Positions 1-9,350 of a stretch of DNA of 51,088 nt are shown here, in pieces. Location: the NCBI GenBank assembly GCA_964535405.1, contig CAZHUG010000008.1:1-51088 (forward strand), read 5' to 3'. The position numbers and the translations under genes were made by a program. Origin of the DNA: Scatomorpha sp964535405. GTDB taxonomy: Bacteria > Bacillota > Clostridia > Oscillospirales > Oscillospiraceae. Numbering within the stretch: the stretch's first letter is position 1; every line of letters starts with the position of its first letter. Under the pieces are notes generated by a model. It was not told the origin of the DNA, ran no database searches, and saw nothing but the letters and a program-made list of their open reading frames with translations.

Positions 1-2416
1 CTCCCAGGTCATGAAGCCGACAAGAATGTTCTTGCCGAGTGAAATTTCACCCTGGTTGGTGGAGGGGCCGTCGGCAATGACATCGCCTGCATGTACACGC
101 TCGCCCACTTCCACTATCGGACGCTGGTTTATACATGTTCCCTGGTTTGAACGGGCAAACTTGACCAGCTTGTTGTTTTTGGCCTCGCCGCTGTCGTAGC
201 GGACGACGATATTAGTCGCGGAAACGCTCTCGACAATTCCGTCTTCCTTGGCGATAACCGCAACACCGGAATCGACTGCGCATTTATGCTCTATGCCGGT
301 GGCGACGATGGGAGCCTCGCTGAGCAGCAGAGGCACTGCCTGACGCTGCATGTTCGCGCCCATGAGCGCACGGTTCGCATCGTCATTCTCAAGGAAGGGA
401 ATCATGGCGGTGGCTATTGAAACCATCATGCGGGGCGAGATATCCATATAATCGACGCGCTCGCGGTCGACCTCGATAATCTCGTCACGGTGACGGCAGG
501 TTATGCGCTTATTGATGATGCAGCCGTTGGCGTCGAGCGGCTCTGTGGCCTGGGCGACGATGTAGCGATCCTCAATATCTGCGGTCATATACTCAACCTC
601 GCCGGTGACAAAGCCGTCAGACTTTCTGACCTTGCGGTAGGGAGTTATGATGAAGCCGTATTCATTGATACGCGCGTAGGACGCAAGATAGCTGATAAGT
701 CCGATGTTCGGGCCTTCAGGAGTCTCGATCGGGCACATACGTCCATAGTGGCTGTAGTGAACGTCACGAACGTCGAAGCTCGCTCGCTCTCTGGAAAGGC
801 CGCCGGGGCCGAGTGCGGACATACGGCGCTTGTGCGTCAGCTCTGCCAGCGGGTTTGTCTGGTCCATGAACTGTGACAGCGGGCTGGAGCCGAAAAACTC
901 CTTTATCGCCGCGGTTACAGGTCTTATATTAATGAGGCTCTGCGGGGTGACGATGTCCAGATCCTGCAGAGTCATGCGCTCGCGGATGACGCGCTCCATG
1001 CGGCCGAAGCCGATGCGGATCTGATTCTGAAGAAGCTCGCCCACACTGCGGACACGGCGGTTGCCAAGATGGTCAATATCATCAGGCTCGCCGACGCCGT
1101 GCGCCATGCAGGTGATATAGTTGACCGAGGCAAAAACGTCGTCCGCGACGATGTGCTTCGGGATGAGAACATCGATATTCTCGCGGATTGCTTCCTTGAG
1201 AGCCTCGCCCTCGTACTGCTCCATAAGCTGGCGCAGAACGATGAGGCGCACGCGCTCGTCAACGCCGACCTCCTTCGGGTCAATGCCGCTGAATCGCTGC
1301 AGATCGACCATGCCGTTTGTGAAAACGCGCACGTCCCTGCCGTCGCAGTGGATCATGACATCGAACACGCCGCAGGAGTCAATGAACTCAGCTCGCTCGC
1401 GCGTGAGGATCTCACCCGCCTCGGCAATTACCTCGCCGGTCAGGGGGTCAACGACAGGAGCCGCCAGCTGATGGCCCGTGATGCGGGCAGTCAGAGAGAG
1501 CTTTTTGTTGAATTTATAGCGACCGACAGAAAACAGGTCATAGCGGCGTCGCTCAAAGAACAAGCCCTCGAGCAAGGTCTCGGCAGTGTCCACCGTGGGG
1601 GGGTCACCGGGACGCAGCTTGCGGTAGATCTCCAGCAGGGCCTCCTCATAGGTCTTGCAGNNNNNNNNNNTCGCGCGTTATAAAGGTGTCCTTCTCCAGA
1701 GTGGTGATGAGAAGCTCGCTCTCGCCGTATACTTCCTTTATCTGCTCCGAGGTTACACAGCCGCCGACAGGGTTCGGCAGGCAGCTGAGCCATGTGTGCG
1801 GCTTGTCCGCGTCGTAGCGGCCCATGGCCTTCAAAAACAGCGTGACAGGCAGCTTGCGGTTTTTATCGATGCGAATGTAAAAGATGTTGTTTGAGTCGGT
1901 TTCATACTCAAGCCAGGCACCGTGGTACGGAATGACAGTTGCACCGTAGTTGGGCATCTGGGTCTTGTCAGGCTTGCTGTCATAGTAGATACCGGGTGAA
2001 CGTACAATCTGGGAGACAATGACGCGCTCCGCGCCATTGATGATGAAGGTTCCGCCCTCAGTCATGAGAGGGAAATCTCCCATAAATATTTCCTGCTCCT
2101 TGATCTCCTCGGTCTCCTTGTTGCGGAGTCTGACGCTGACCTTGAGCGGCTTGGCATACGTGGCGTCGCGCGCCTTGCATTCCTCCTCGGAATACTTGGG
2201 ATCCTCATTCATGGAATAGTCCACAAACGACAGCTCCAAATTGCCGGAGTAGTCGGTAACCGCGTCAACATCGCGGAAGACCTCATGCAGTCCCTCGTCT
2301 AAAAACCACTGGTACGACTGCTTCTGAATCTCCAGAAGATTCGGCATCTCCTGTACTTCGTCACTCCTGGCGAAGGTCTTTCTCATCGTCTTTCCGTAGT
2401 AAACATCCTTTGGCAT
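1..2416 (-). CDS. rpoB: DNA-directed RNA polymerase subunit beta, 5' part (3' end outside window; internal assembly gap)
   Basis: Beta subunit of RNA polymerase, the catalytic core that also forms the rifampicin pocket. The start is ATG at 2416 (MPKDVYYGKTMRKTF) with AGGAGT centred 10 bases upstream; an upstream in-frame ATG at 2452 has no ribosome site. About 250 residues are read down to a 10-N gap (1661-1670). Past it, in another frame (as expected for an arbitrary gap length), the protein resumes with ALLEIYRKLRPGDPPTVD and runs open to base 1, ending near ILVGFMTWE, roughly two thirds of a Firmicutes RpoB. The rifampicin region is at 770-900: EFFGSSPLSQFMDQTNPLAE then LTHKRRMSALGPGGL. 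The residues matching E. coli D516, H526 and S531 are wild type; the usual Gln510 is Pro. No ribosomal protein genes precede it; the upstream neighbour is divergent. Confidence 0.97.
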
Positions 2417-2527
2417 CAATGCACACTCCTTGTAATGGAATCGGGCGGACACCCGGCTGGGTTGTCAGTATTTGCTCGCGCGATATTGCAATCTGTCGAA
2501 AATCTGTTAAAATAAGCTTATAGATAT

Positions 2528-2551
2528 AAAAAGGGGTTATTGTCCCCTTTT
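2528..2551 (-). promoter_or_regulatory. terminator-like hairpin in the rpoB leader (possible attenuator)
   Basis: AAAAGGGG and CCCCTTTT form a perfect 8-bp stem with a 7-base loop, followed on the minus strand by a further T run. It sits within about 15-35 nucleotides of the inferred rpoB transcription start. No upstream minus-strand gene exists for it to terminate, so attenuation or transcript protection is the likelier role. This is inference from position. Confidence 0.5.
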
Positions 2552-2568
2552 GCATGACATAGCACGCT

Positions 2569-2598
2569 ATTATATCATCATTTTATACGTAATGTCAA
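2569..2598 (-). promoter_or_regulatory. rpoB promoter, consensus -35/-10
   Basis: On the minus strand TTGACA (2593-2598) and TATAAT (2569-2574) are separated by 18 bases, a perfect sigma-A type promoter. Transcription would begin near 2562, giving a leader of about 145 nucleotides before the rpoB ATG. rpoB is thus probably the first gene of its transcript here rather than downstream of rplL. Confidence 0.85.
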
Positions 2599-2627
2599 GC
2601 TAAAATTTGTTAAAGTTCACAATTTTG

Positions 2628-2656
2628 GGGGAGGATATATATCCACCCCTTTTTTT
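2628..2656 (+). promoter_or_regulatory. terminator-like hairpin 28 bases before a start codon
   Basis: GGGG-A-GGATATATATCC-A-CCCC folds symmetrically with one A·A mismatch and is followed by seven Ts (2650-2656). It reads as an intrinsic terminator on the plus strand, yet the only upstream gene is rpoB on the other strand, and the next plus-strand ATG is at 2684. It may be an attenuator for that gene. No convincing plus-strand promoter was found upstream of it. Confidence 0.4.
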
Positions 2657-2683
2657 CTATATTTTTGCTCCGGAGGCACATAT

Positions 2684-3895
2684 ATGGACCTTGCCGCATT
2701 GCTGATTTTATTTGCCGAGGGCGCCCTTGCCCTGCTCGTTTTATACTGGTCGAAACTTCTCAAACGGCCTGTGCACGTTCTGGTCTGCGGTGCACTGGTT
2801 GCCGCGGCTTTTTTGCTGCGCGGGCTGTGCATGAACCATGTCACGCTCGATTACCTGAACTTTCTCTCGCGCTGGGTGCAGTATTTCAGGGATAACGGCG
2901 GCTTTTCCGCACTCTCCGGCTCCGTCGGCAACTACAACCTGCCGTATCTGTATTTCCTTGCGCTGTTTTCCTATAGCGGCATAAACGACCTATACCTTAT
3001 AAAGCTGTTGTCCATCGCCTTTGACATTCTGCTTGCCTGGAGCGCGATGAAGCTTGTCGGGCACTTCACCAGAAACGTCAAGCGCCGCCTGTTTGTCTAT
3101 TTCGCCGTGCTGTTTTGCCCGACCGTCATCCTAAACGGTGCATACTGGGCTCAGTGCGACAGTATATATGTTGCCTTTGCGGTGCTGGGCATCTACCTCG
3201 CCCTCGACGACAAGCCGGTCTGGGGCATGGTGAGCATAGCCGCGGCCTTCTCCTTCAAGCTTCAGGCAGTGTTCATAATGCCGATCTTCGTCGTGCTCTG
3301 GCTGGGAAAGCGCGTGAAGCTTTGGCACTTCGGGGTCTTCCCTGTCACCTATGCCGCGCTGGCTATGCCCGCGGTCATCGCGGGGCGGCCGTTTTTGGAC
3401 ACGCTCACCCTGTACTTTAACCAGATGGACACGGTCGGCGGCGGACTGAACTACAACTCACCGTCTATCTTCGCCTTCGCGGGCAATGTGACAGACCAGG
3501 CACTCGCCTCGAACATCGGCATAATTGCGGCCTTCGCGCTCATGGCGCTTCTGTTCATCCTCTGCGGCATGAAGGGCGGCAGCCTGACCGACTGGGCGAT
3601 ATTGGGCGCGGCGCTCGTCCTCGCCATAGGTATCCCCTACCTCCTGCCGCACATGCACGACCGCTATTTCTTCACAGCGGACATACTCACGATCGCCTTT
3701 GCGGTCTGCGCGACGGAATATTTCATTCTGCCGATTCTGTGCCAGTTCGCGTCGCTGCTCGGCTACCACGCCTACCTCGTCGGGCGCTACCTCCTGCCCA
3801 TGCGCTACGGGGCGGCGGCACTCGCAATCGCGCTGACGCTGTCCGCCATATTTCTGGCCTCGCAGCTTCAGGCGACAAAGCGGCGAAGCACTTAG
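2684..3895 (+). CDS. Gpi18-like polytopic membrane protein (putative mannosyl/glycosyltransferase)
   Basis: A 403-residue membrane protein with about 10-12 hydrophobic segments. The pattern resembles the COG5542 (Gpi18-like mannosyltransferase) group of GT-C fold enzymes: an early acidic motif after the first segments (TLDYLNFLSRWVQYF), a central conserved block NGAYWAQCDSIYVAF, and a late HMHDRYFF motif before the last helices. Such proteins transfer sugars from polyprenyl-phosphate donors outside the membrane; the acceptor here is unknown. The start ATG is preceded by GGAGG at 2672-2676. It is monocistronic, divergent from rpoB, and closed by a strong terminator. The family assignment is by recalled motif only. 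Confidence 0.75.
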   Translation: MDLAALLILFAEGALALLVLYWSKLLKRPVHVLVCGALVAAAFLLRGLCMNHVTLDYLNFLSRWVQYFRDNGGFSALSGSVGNYNLPYLYFLALFSYSGINDLYLIKLLSIAFDILLAWSAMKLVGHFTRNVKRRLFVYFAVLFCPTVILNGAYWAQCDSIYVAFAVLGIYLALDDKPVWGMVSIAAAFSFKLQAVFIMPIFVVLWLGKRVKLWHFGVFPVTYAALAMPAVIAGRPFLDTLTLYFNQMDTVGGGLNYNSPSIFAFAGNVTDQALASNIGIIAAFALMALLFILCGMKGGSLTDWAILGAALVLAIGIPYLLPHMHDRYFFTADILTIAFAVCATEYFILPILCQFASLLGYHAYLVGRYLLPMRYGAAALAIALTLSAIFLASQLQATKRRST

Positions 3896-3910
3896 ATAAC
3901 TGCATAATAA

Positions 3911-3950
3911 ATCTCCCCGCCGGTTAGATACCGGCGGGGAGATTTTTGTT
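3911..3950 (+). terminator. intrinsic terminator after the Gpi18-like gene
   Basis: ATCTCCCCGCCGG (3911-3923) pairs perfectly with CCGGCGGGGAGAT (3931-3943) around a 7-base loop and is followed by a T-rich tract (TTTTTGTTGTTTT). It lies 15 bases after the stop codon. Confidence 0.92.
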
Positions 3951-3976
3951 GTTTTGGCGGGCTGAATATGGTATAA

Positions 3977-4516
3977 GTTAGAAAAGAGCTTTGCCCCGCG
4001 ACCGCGGCGAAAAAGGCGGGCATTGATAACTGCGAGTTTCGCTCCTGCGACATTATGGATATTCCTGAGCAATACTGTAATTTCTTTGATTTTATAATTT
4101 TCACAATCGGCGCTATTACCTGGTTTGAGGATTTGAATAAGCTGTTTCAAAAGGTTTCCGACTGTCTGAAACCCGGCGGCATTTTGTTTATCAATGACTT
4201 TCATCCTGCCATGAATTTGCTGCCCCTGCCGGGTGAGGCCGCGTTTGACAAGGATGAGCTCAATCAGATTGCGTATTCCTATTTTCGAAAAGAGCCCTGG
4301 ATCGAGGATGACGCCGCGGGGTATATGTCCGGGAAATATGCCACATCAGGAACGTTCACCAGCTTTTCGCATACAATGTCCGACATTGTGAATGCCGCCT
4401 GCAAGGCACAGCTTAATATAGTGAAGCTAAACGTGTATGACTACGATGTCGGTCTGTCAGATGCCTATGATAAAAAGGGCTTTCCCCTGTCGTATCTGCT
4501 GATCGCAAAAAAGTAA
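3977..4516 (+). pseudogene. SAM-dependent methyltransferase, 5'-truncated remnant
   Basis: An ATG at 4055 opens 153 residues, but the same frame is open back to 3977 and already reads like methyltransferase (NCEFRSCDIMDIPEQY, the region after motif II). The following FFDFIIFTIGAITWFEDL and LKPGGILFINDFHPAM correspond to motifs post-I to III of class I methyltransferases. The N-terminal Rossmann half with the glycine-rich SAM-binding motif is absent: a stop (3974) and the preceding gene's terminator lie where it should be. No ribosome site precedes the ATG at 4055. The C-terminal part is full length and ends with the usual hydrophobic strand (SYLLIAKK). Most likely a non-functional deletion remnant. 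Confidence 0.75.
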
Positions 4517-4572
4517 AAGCGCGAATAAAATAGTGACGGACAATCTGCACCTCTTTGGATAAAGGAGAAAAA

Positions 4573-5217
4573 TTGAACATTATCAGTTTTAACATATATT
4601 TCTGCGGGATGAGCGACGAAAACTTTTCTGATAAAATTATGATCTATAAGCCAAATTACAGCATTACAAAAAAGTATGATATTGAGTCTTTAAACGAATC
4701 AGAGATTTTCACCATAGGCGAACTTATTGATTACATCAAAACTGATGATACGATAAAAAAGAGCATTGGGGATTGGGGGATGGAGAATTTAAGCCATCTT
4801 ACAATCTATATAAAGTACAAAGACTATTTATTAGGACTGAAAGAAGATAAGATTGTCTCTAATATTTTCGATTATTTAAATACCGACCAATTAGAGTTTG
4901 CTTATTTTCTGGTTGGGGGTGCATCTATTCATAATGAAACGAGCTATAGATTTACCGTTTATTCTGACGAAAAAATACATGAGCACATGCCCCATGTTCA
5001 TGTATCAAAAGCGGGTAAGGATGTAAGATATTCTTTGGATACTTTATTAGCAATGGATCCACTTACGAATCCTCATAAACGCGATAACAGAAAAATAATC
5101 GCGCCCTTTCTAAAAAAGAACAAATTCAAATTGCTTGAAATGTGGCATCATAATATGAATGGATACTCCACACCTGAGATCACAGAAGAAGACCAGCAGT
5201 TCTACAGTGAGTCATAA
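4573..5217 (+). CDS. hypothetical protein, AT-rich orphan
   Basis: Unrecognised 214-residue soluble protein. The best start is TTG at 4573, 5 bases after AAAGGAG (4561-4567); an earlier in-frame TTG (4555) has no ribosome site. The C-terminal third holds a histidine cluster (HEHMPHVHV, residues ~140-148) that recalls small DUF4160-type proteins, but the match is not strong enough to name it. No signal peptide or membrane segment is visible. Base composition is clearly more AT-rich than the flanking genes, suggesting recent acquisition. It is monocistronic between a methyltransferase remnant and a strong terminator. Confidence 0.7.
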   Translation: MNIISFNIYFCGMSDENFSDKIMIYKPNYSITKKYDIESLNESEIFTIGELIDYIKTDDTIKKSIGDWGMENLSHLTIYIKYKDYLLGLKEDKIVSNIFDYLNTDQLEFAYFLVGGASIHNETSYRFTVYSDEKIHEHMPHVHVSKAGKDVRYSLDTLLAMDPLTNPHKRDNRKIIAPFLKKNKFKLLEMWHHNMNGYSTPEITEEDQQFYSES

Positions 5218-5247
5218 AAAGCAGCCGCATTATGCGGCTGCTTTTTA
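5217..5247 (+). terminator. intrinsic terminator
   Basis: GCAGCCGCAT (5221-5230) pairs with ATGCGGCTGC (5232-5241), flanked by A and T runs (AAAAA before, TTTTT after), directly after the stop codon of the AT-rich gene. Confidence 0.9.
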
Positions 5248-5316
5248 CTTATTTTGGGCGTAAATGAAAATCACAAAACATATTGATATTTAAGCATTTT
5301 TTCACGCTTTCGTAAG

Positions 5317-5345
5317 TTGACAAGTTAAAGCACGAATGTTATTAT
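5317..5345 (+). promoter_or_regulatory. promoter of the MacB-type ABC operon
   Basis: TTGACA (5317-5322), 17-base spacer, TATTAT (5340-5345). The inferred start near 5352 leaves a leader of about 50 bases before the ATG at 5404. Confidence 0.75.
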
Positions 5346-5358
5346 TGAGGGTAACATT
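5335..5358 (+). promoter_or_regulatory. candidate operator overlapping the -10 element
   Basis: AATGTTA (5335-5341) and TAACATT (5352-5358) form a perfect 7-bp inverted repeat with a 10-base spacer, covering the -10 box and transcription start. The position suits a repressor. No regulator gene lies next to the operon, so the binding protein is unknown. Confidence 0.5.
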
Positions 5359-5403
5359 TGTAACAAAAAAATCAGAGGGACGAGTTAATATGGAGGTGGC
5401 GAT

Positions 5404-6069
5404 ATGAGCATTTTGGAGATCCGCGATGTCCGCTATACATACCAGACACAGTATCAGAAGGTTGAGGCCTTGAAGGGCATCACACATGAGTTTGAGACCG
5501 GCCTGGTGCAGGCTATAGTCGGTAAATCCGGCAGCGGCAAAACGACGCTGTTATCGCTTTTGGCGGGGCTTGACCTGCCGACGCAGGGCGAGGTATTCTG
5601 CGACGGGGTTTCAACCGCGTCTATGAAGCTGGAGCAATATCGGCGCGAGAAGGTCGCCGTCATCTATCAGAATATAAGGCTTCTGCCACTGCTCACGGCG
5701 GCGGAGAATGTCATGTACCCCATGGAGCTGCGCGGAATGAAGCCGCGCGAGGCAAAGAAGCTCGCAGCGGAGCTTATTGAGCGCGTGGGGCTTCCCGAAA
5801 CGGTTCTGGATCGCTTCCCGACTATGCTGTCGGGCGGCGAGCAGCAGCGCGTTGCGATAGCGCGCGCACTCGGCATGGAAACGCGCGTCCTGCTGGCTGA
5901 CGAGCCCACCGGCAACCTCGACACCGCAAACAGCGATAACGTTTTTTCGATACTGCAGAGCCTTGCCCATGATTCCGGCTACTGCGTCGTCATCGTCACG
6001 CACGATATGGCGATGGCGGACAAGTCAGACCGCAGGCTGGAGCTGAGCGACGGCCTTGTCGTGGGCTGA
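5404..6069 (+). CDS. ABC transporter ATP-binding protein, LolD/MacB class
   Basis: A 221-residue nucleotide-binding subunit. Walker A is at residues 40-48 (GKSGSGKTT), the signature LSGGEQQRVAIARAL near 140, and Walker B with D-loop (LLADEPTGNLD) near 160; a switch histidine is in VIVTHDMAMAD. The LSGGEQQ and DEPTGNLD forms are typical of the LolCDE/MacB/FtsE class that drives FtsX-like permeases. Such mechanotransmission transporters move lipids or peptides, or drive extracytoplasmic work, rather than forming a channel. GGAGG lies at 5392-5396. It is translationally close to the permease gene: its TGA is part of the GAGGTG ribosome site of the next ORF. Confidence 0.95.
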   Translation: MSILEIRDVRYTYQTQYQKVEALKGITHEFETGLVQAIVGKSGSGKTTLLSLLAGLDLPTQGEVFCDGVSTASMKLEQYRREKVAVIYQNIRLLPLLTAAENVMYPMELRGMKPREAKKLAAELIERVGLPETVLDRFPTMLSGGEQQRVAIARALGMETRVLLADEPTGNLDTANSDNVFSILQSLAHDSGYCVVIVTHDMAMADKSDRRLELSDGLVVG

Positions 6070-6078
6070 GGTGTCATT

Positions 6079-9000
6079 ATGATAATACGTAACGGCATAA
6101 AATCCGCACTTAGGTCGCGCGGTCGAGCGGCGCTTTTCATGCTGCTGATATTCGCGCTGACGCTGACCTTCACACTCGGTGTGGGCATGTGGGCAAACTG
6201 CGCCGAGATGCAGGCCGCCTGTGACGAGACCTATACCTCCATCGCGACGCTGGAATATATGGGCTCGGATTATCCCAACAGCGACACTGCCGACAGCTTC
6301 ACGCGCGAGATTGCAGCCGAGCTCGATCATGACGCGCTCATGGCAGTCGACGGTGTGCAGCTCTGGGAGCCTGAGGATCGCTCGCTGGCATATGTCGAGG
6401 GCTATACCCGCAGGTCGAACGCCCTGCCCTATGGCGATATGGCATCCCTCGTCGCCTTCAACTTCATCCCGTATTATGAGATGCAATATCCCTTGGTGTA
6501 CGTTTCCGAGGAGGAGGCCATGCATCCGGACGCCGTGCGCGCCGTATGGGACGAGGAAAATTACGAAGAGGTATACAGCGGCAATATAGAAGATATCGAC
6601 TCCGCTACAATATATTATTGGGACCCGTGGGAAGAGGGCTGGTATACATTCAAAGAGGTGAACACGCTCGTCGGCTACTACTGCGTGGCTAACCGGGTCT
6701 TCTACTCCAGCAAGCCGCTCGACAGTAAGATGCTGACGGTTATAGTCGGCGACAGCGGCTTCGTTGCCGAGTCCGGTAAAAGGTACGCTCTGCACGGACG
6801 CTATGTTGACGGCAACCGCTCGGGGCTGTTCCTGCGTCTGGAAGATTTTTACGAGGGCGGCGACACTCCGCCTTATATGTATGTCACGGACAAGAATGAC
6901 CCAGCGCTGGACGGCAGTATGTTTGAAAAAAGCGCAAGATCCTATCACATGTTCAATAACCACGTCAATCTCATAGCAAGCGACGATATTGCCTCGCTCG
7001 AGCCCTTCAACCAGGGCACTTTGTACCTTGAATCCGGTCGCATGCCGGAGGCGGGCGAGGCCGGTGTCTGCGTTTTGAGCGGCGGTATTGCCCGCAGCAT
7101 GGAGCTGGAGCTTGGCGACACGATTGAGATCACGCGCCTAACTTCGGAGAGTGACGGACGCTTCGGTCTGGGCGGTACCTGGGCTCCGGAGCCTGAAACG
7201 CTCAGCGTTGTGGGTATAACAAACAGCGTTGATGACTACCTCGGGGACGCCTGGGTCTCTGCCGCGGAAGGCGGCAGGGGCGGCGAGCTTTTCGGCTATA
7301 GTCTCGGACGTCTGCGGCTGGATAACGCAAAGGGCCGCGCGGCGGCGGACGCGATTCAGGAAATGATGCCCGCTAACGTGCGCGTGACCCTGCTCGATCA
7401 GGGCTATTCCTCAGCCGCTCAGCCTATTGCGACGCTCAAGGGCACGGCACAGGCTGTCACTCTCGCCAGCGCCTGCGGCGCTCTGGCCGTGCTGGTGCTG
7501 TTTGCCTATCTATTCGTCGGCCGTCAGCAGGCCACGGTTATGGCGCTCAACTCAATGGGCACGCCGGGCGGGAAAATCCGGCTCTGGCTGCTGTCGGGCG
7601 CGAGTGTAATATCGGCCGCGGCGGCGGCTCTGGGCGCGCTTGCGGGCTGGCTGTCGCTGGATAAGATAACAAAGCTTGCGCTGTCCACGGCTCAGGAGCT
7701 GTATAGCTCCGATCAGCGCTACAGCGAGGCTGCGGTCGGTCTGCGGCATGAGCTTGCCGTGCGGGATTCGGCCCAGATCCTACCCGCTATCGGGGCAGGT
7801 GTCGCGGTGTTTCTCACGGCGCTTGTGCTCTGCGTTGTATTCACTCAGCTTGCCCAGCGCGAGAACAGACCGAAAAAGGGCAAAATGTCCGTGCGTGTAC
7901 CCAAGGGCGGCACCTCAACCGCGCTGTCGGGCTCACTGCGCTTTGCATTGACCAGCGCAAGAAGAGGCGGCATGCGCTCCGGCATCGTGCCGGCGGCGAC
8001 TCTTGTTCTGTCACTGCTGCTCGGAACGCTCGGCATGGTTTCAAACGGCTGGAGCACTCAGCTCGACAGCCTGTACGCCGATTCTGTCATCGAGGGGCAG
8101 GTGGTCAGCGTGGACGGCAGGAGCTATTCCGACATATCCATGCAGGCTAAAAAGATGAACCTTTTAACCAGCGGGAATCTGCTTTCCGGCGTCTACGTCA
8201 GTTACGGCTATCGCTATGCCATGCCCGAGGAAGTACCCAAGTTCGGCAACTCCTCCTTCGCTGCGGAGAGCAGGAAAGCCTGGTATGACAAGCAGGCGCA
8301 GCTCATAGGGCTCAACGATCTGTCTGCCGCACCGGAGTTTTATTATTCCGGCAAGCCCGAGGTCACTTATTTGGACGGCTGGGACGAATCCTTCCTCACA
8401 GAATATGACCGGGAAGCGATCTTTGACCCCATATTCAGCGCAACCGGTGCAGGTGTTGAGCCTTATCCGGTGCTTACAAGCAATAAATTCCTTGAGGAGA
8501 ATGGTCGAAAGCTTGGAGATACGTTCGATGTATCAATTCACTTTGATCTTGGCAGCCGCGGAAAAATATACACCCCGGTCGAAGTGAAGGTTGTAGGCAG
8601 CTTTGAGCAGGTGAGCAGTAAAATGAACCTGTATATGCCGCTTAAGACGATATACGACCCCGAATGGTTCAATTATCCCGAGGAAGACTTTCCCAATATT
8701 GACACCGTTTTCGTTAACCTCACGATTCCGCAGGACTGCATAAACCTTCGCATGTCCAGCACAAGCTTTAGCACTGTGCGCTTCAGCCTTGCCAACGCCG
8801 CTCAGCTTGGGGAGCTCAAGGATTATCTGTCTGAGCAAAAATTCAGCTCAATCGGCAAGACAACCCGAAACCGCATAACTATCCTGCTGCGCGATCAGAG
8901 CTTCACCGAGGCGGTCGGCAATCTGAACCGGCACATCACCCTGGGTCGCATTCTGCTCCCGATACTGCTGATAGTCGTGTGCGTCATGGGCTTCATAATT

Positions 9001-9282
9001 TCCTGGCTCATGATAAACGGCAGGCGCATGGAGTTTGCGATTATTCGCGGCTTCGGCGCGAGCTGGTGGCGGATGTTCATGTCCTTCTTCCTGGAGCAGG
9101 CGCTGCTGTGCCTTGCAGGCTGTCTGGTAGGTGCGCTGGTGCTCGCGCTTATCGGGGGCGCTGCTGCTCTGCCGGCTGTGGCGGTGTTCTTCGTCTGCTA
9201 TCTACTCGGCTGTGCGCTGTCGGTCATTTCCGTCGGCCGCACACATCTCATGAATCTTCTGAGCGAGGGAGATTTCAGGTAA
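6079..9282 (+). CDS. FtsX-like ABC transporter permease, large
   Basis: A 1067-residue permease partner of the preceding ATPase. There is one N-terminal membrane helix (residues ~15-38), a long extracytoplasmic region of roughly 430 residues, a cluster of helices around 455-620, a second helix near 640, a second extracytoplasmic region of about 280 residues, and a C-terminal cluster of three helices (950-1060). This matches two tandem FtsX/MacB-core units, the architecture of large Firmicutes permeases such as those of BceAB- or antimicrobial-peptide-type transporters. Neither a two-component system nor a membrane-fusion protein gene is adjacent, so the substrate cannot be guessed. Confidence 0.92.
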   Translation: MIIRNGIKSALRSRGRAALFMLLIFALTLTFTLGVGMWANCAEMQAACDETYTSIATLEYMGSDYPNSDTADSFTREIAAELDHDALMAVDGVQLWEPEDRSLAYVEGYTRRSNALPYGDMASLVAFNFIPYYEMQYPLVYVSEEEAMHPDAVRAVWDEENYEEVYSGNIEDIDSATIYYWDPWEEGWYTFKEVNTLVGYYCVANRVFYSSKPLDSKMLTVIVGDSGFVAESGKRYALHGRYVDGNRSGLFLRLEDFYEGGDTPPYMYVTDKNDPALDGSMFEKSARSYHMFNNHVNLIASDDIASLEPFNQGTLYLESGRMPEAGEAGVCVLSGGIARSMELELGDTIEITRLTSESDGRFGLGGTWAPEPETLSVVGITNSVDDYLGDAWVSAAEGGRGGELFGYSLGRLRLDNAKGRAAADAIQEMMPANVRVTLLDQGYSSAAQPIATLKGTAQAVTLASACGALAVLVLFAYLFVGRQQATVMALNSMGTPGGKIRLWLLSGASVISAAAAALGALAGWLSLDKITKLALSTAQELYSSDQRYSEAAVGLRHELAVRDSAQILPAIGAGVAVFLTALVLCVVFTQLAQRENRPKKGKMSVRVPKGGTSTALSGSLRFALTSARRGGMRSGIVPAATLVLSLLLGTLGMVSNGWSTQLDSLYADSVIEGQVVSVDGRSYSDISMQAKKMNLLTSGNLLSGVYVSYGYRYAMPEEVPKFGNSSFAAESRKAWYDKQAQLIGLNDLSAAPEFYYSGKPEVTYLDGWDESFLTEYDREAIFDPIFSATGAGVEPYPVLTSNKFLEENGRKLGDTFDVSIHFDLGSRGKIYTPVEVKVVGSFEQVSSKMNLYMPLKTIYDPEWFNYPEEDFPNIDTVFVNLTIPQDCINLRMSSTSFSTVRFSLANAAQLGELKDYLSEQKFSSIGKTTRNRITILLRDQSFTEAVGNLNRHITLGRILLPILLIVVCVMGFIISWLMINGRRMEFAIIRGFGASWWRMFMSFFLEQALLCLAGCLVGALVLALIGGAAALPAVAVFFVCYLLGCALSVISVGRTHLMNLLSEGDFR

Positions 9283-9294
9283 AGCAACAAAATG

Positions 9295-9329
9295 AAAAGA
9301 TCCTGCGGCGATATGCCGCGGGATCTTTT
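9295..9329 (+). terminator. terminator of the ABC operon
   Basis: AAAAGATCC and GGATCTTTT close a GC-rich inner stem (GCGGC/GCCGC). It lies 12 bases after the permease stop codon and ends in TTTT. Confidence 0.85.
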
Positions 9330-9350
9330 CATCCGTGTGAAAAATTGCTA

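Noticed and set aside
490..1683. Plus-strand open frames of 128 and 204 residues
   Set aside because: They lie antisense to rpoB, whose protein sequence is clear; no ribosome sites or recognisable motifs.
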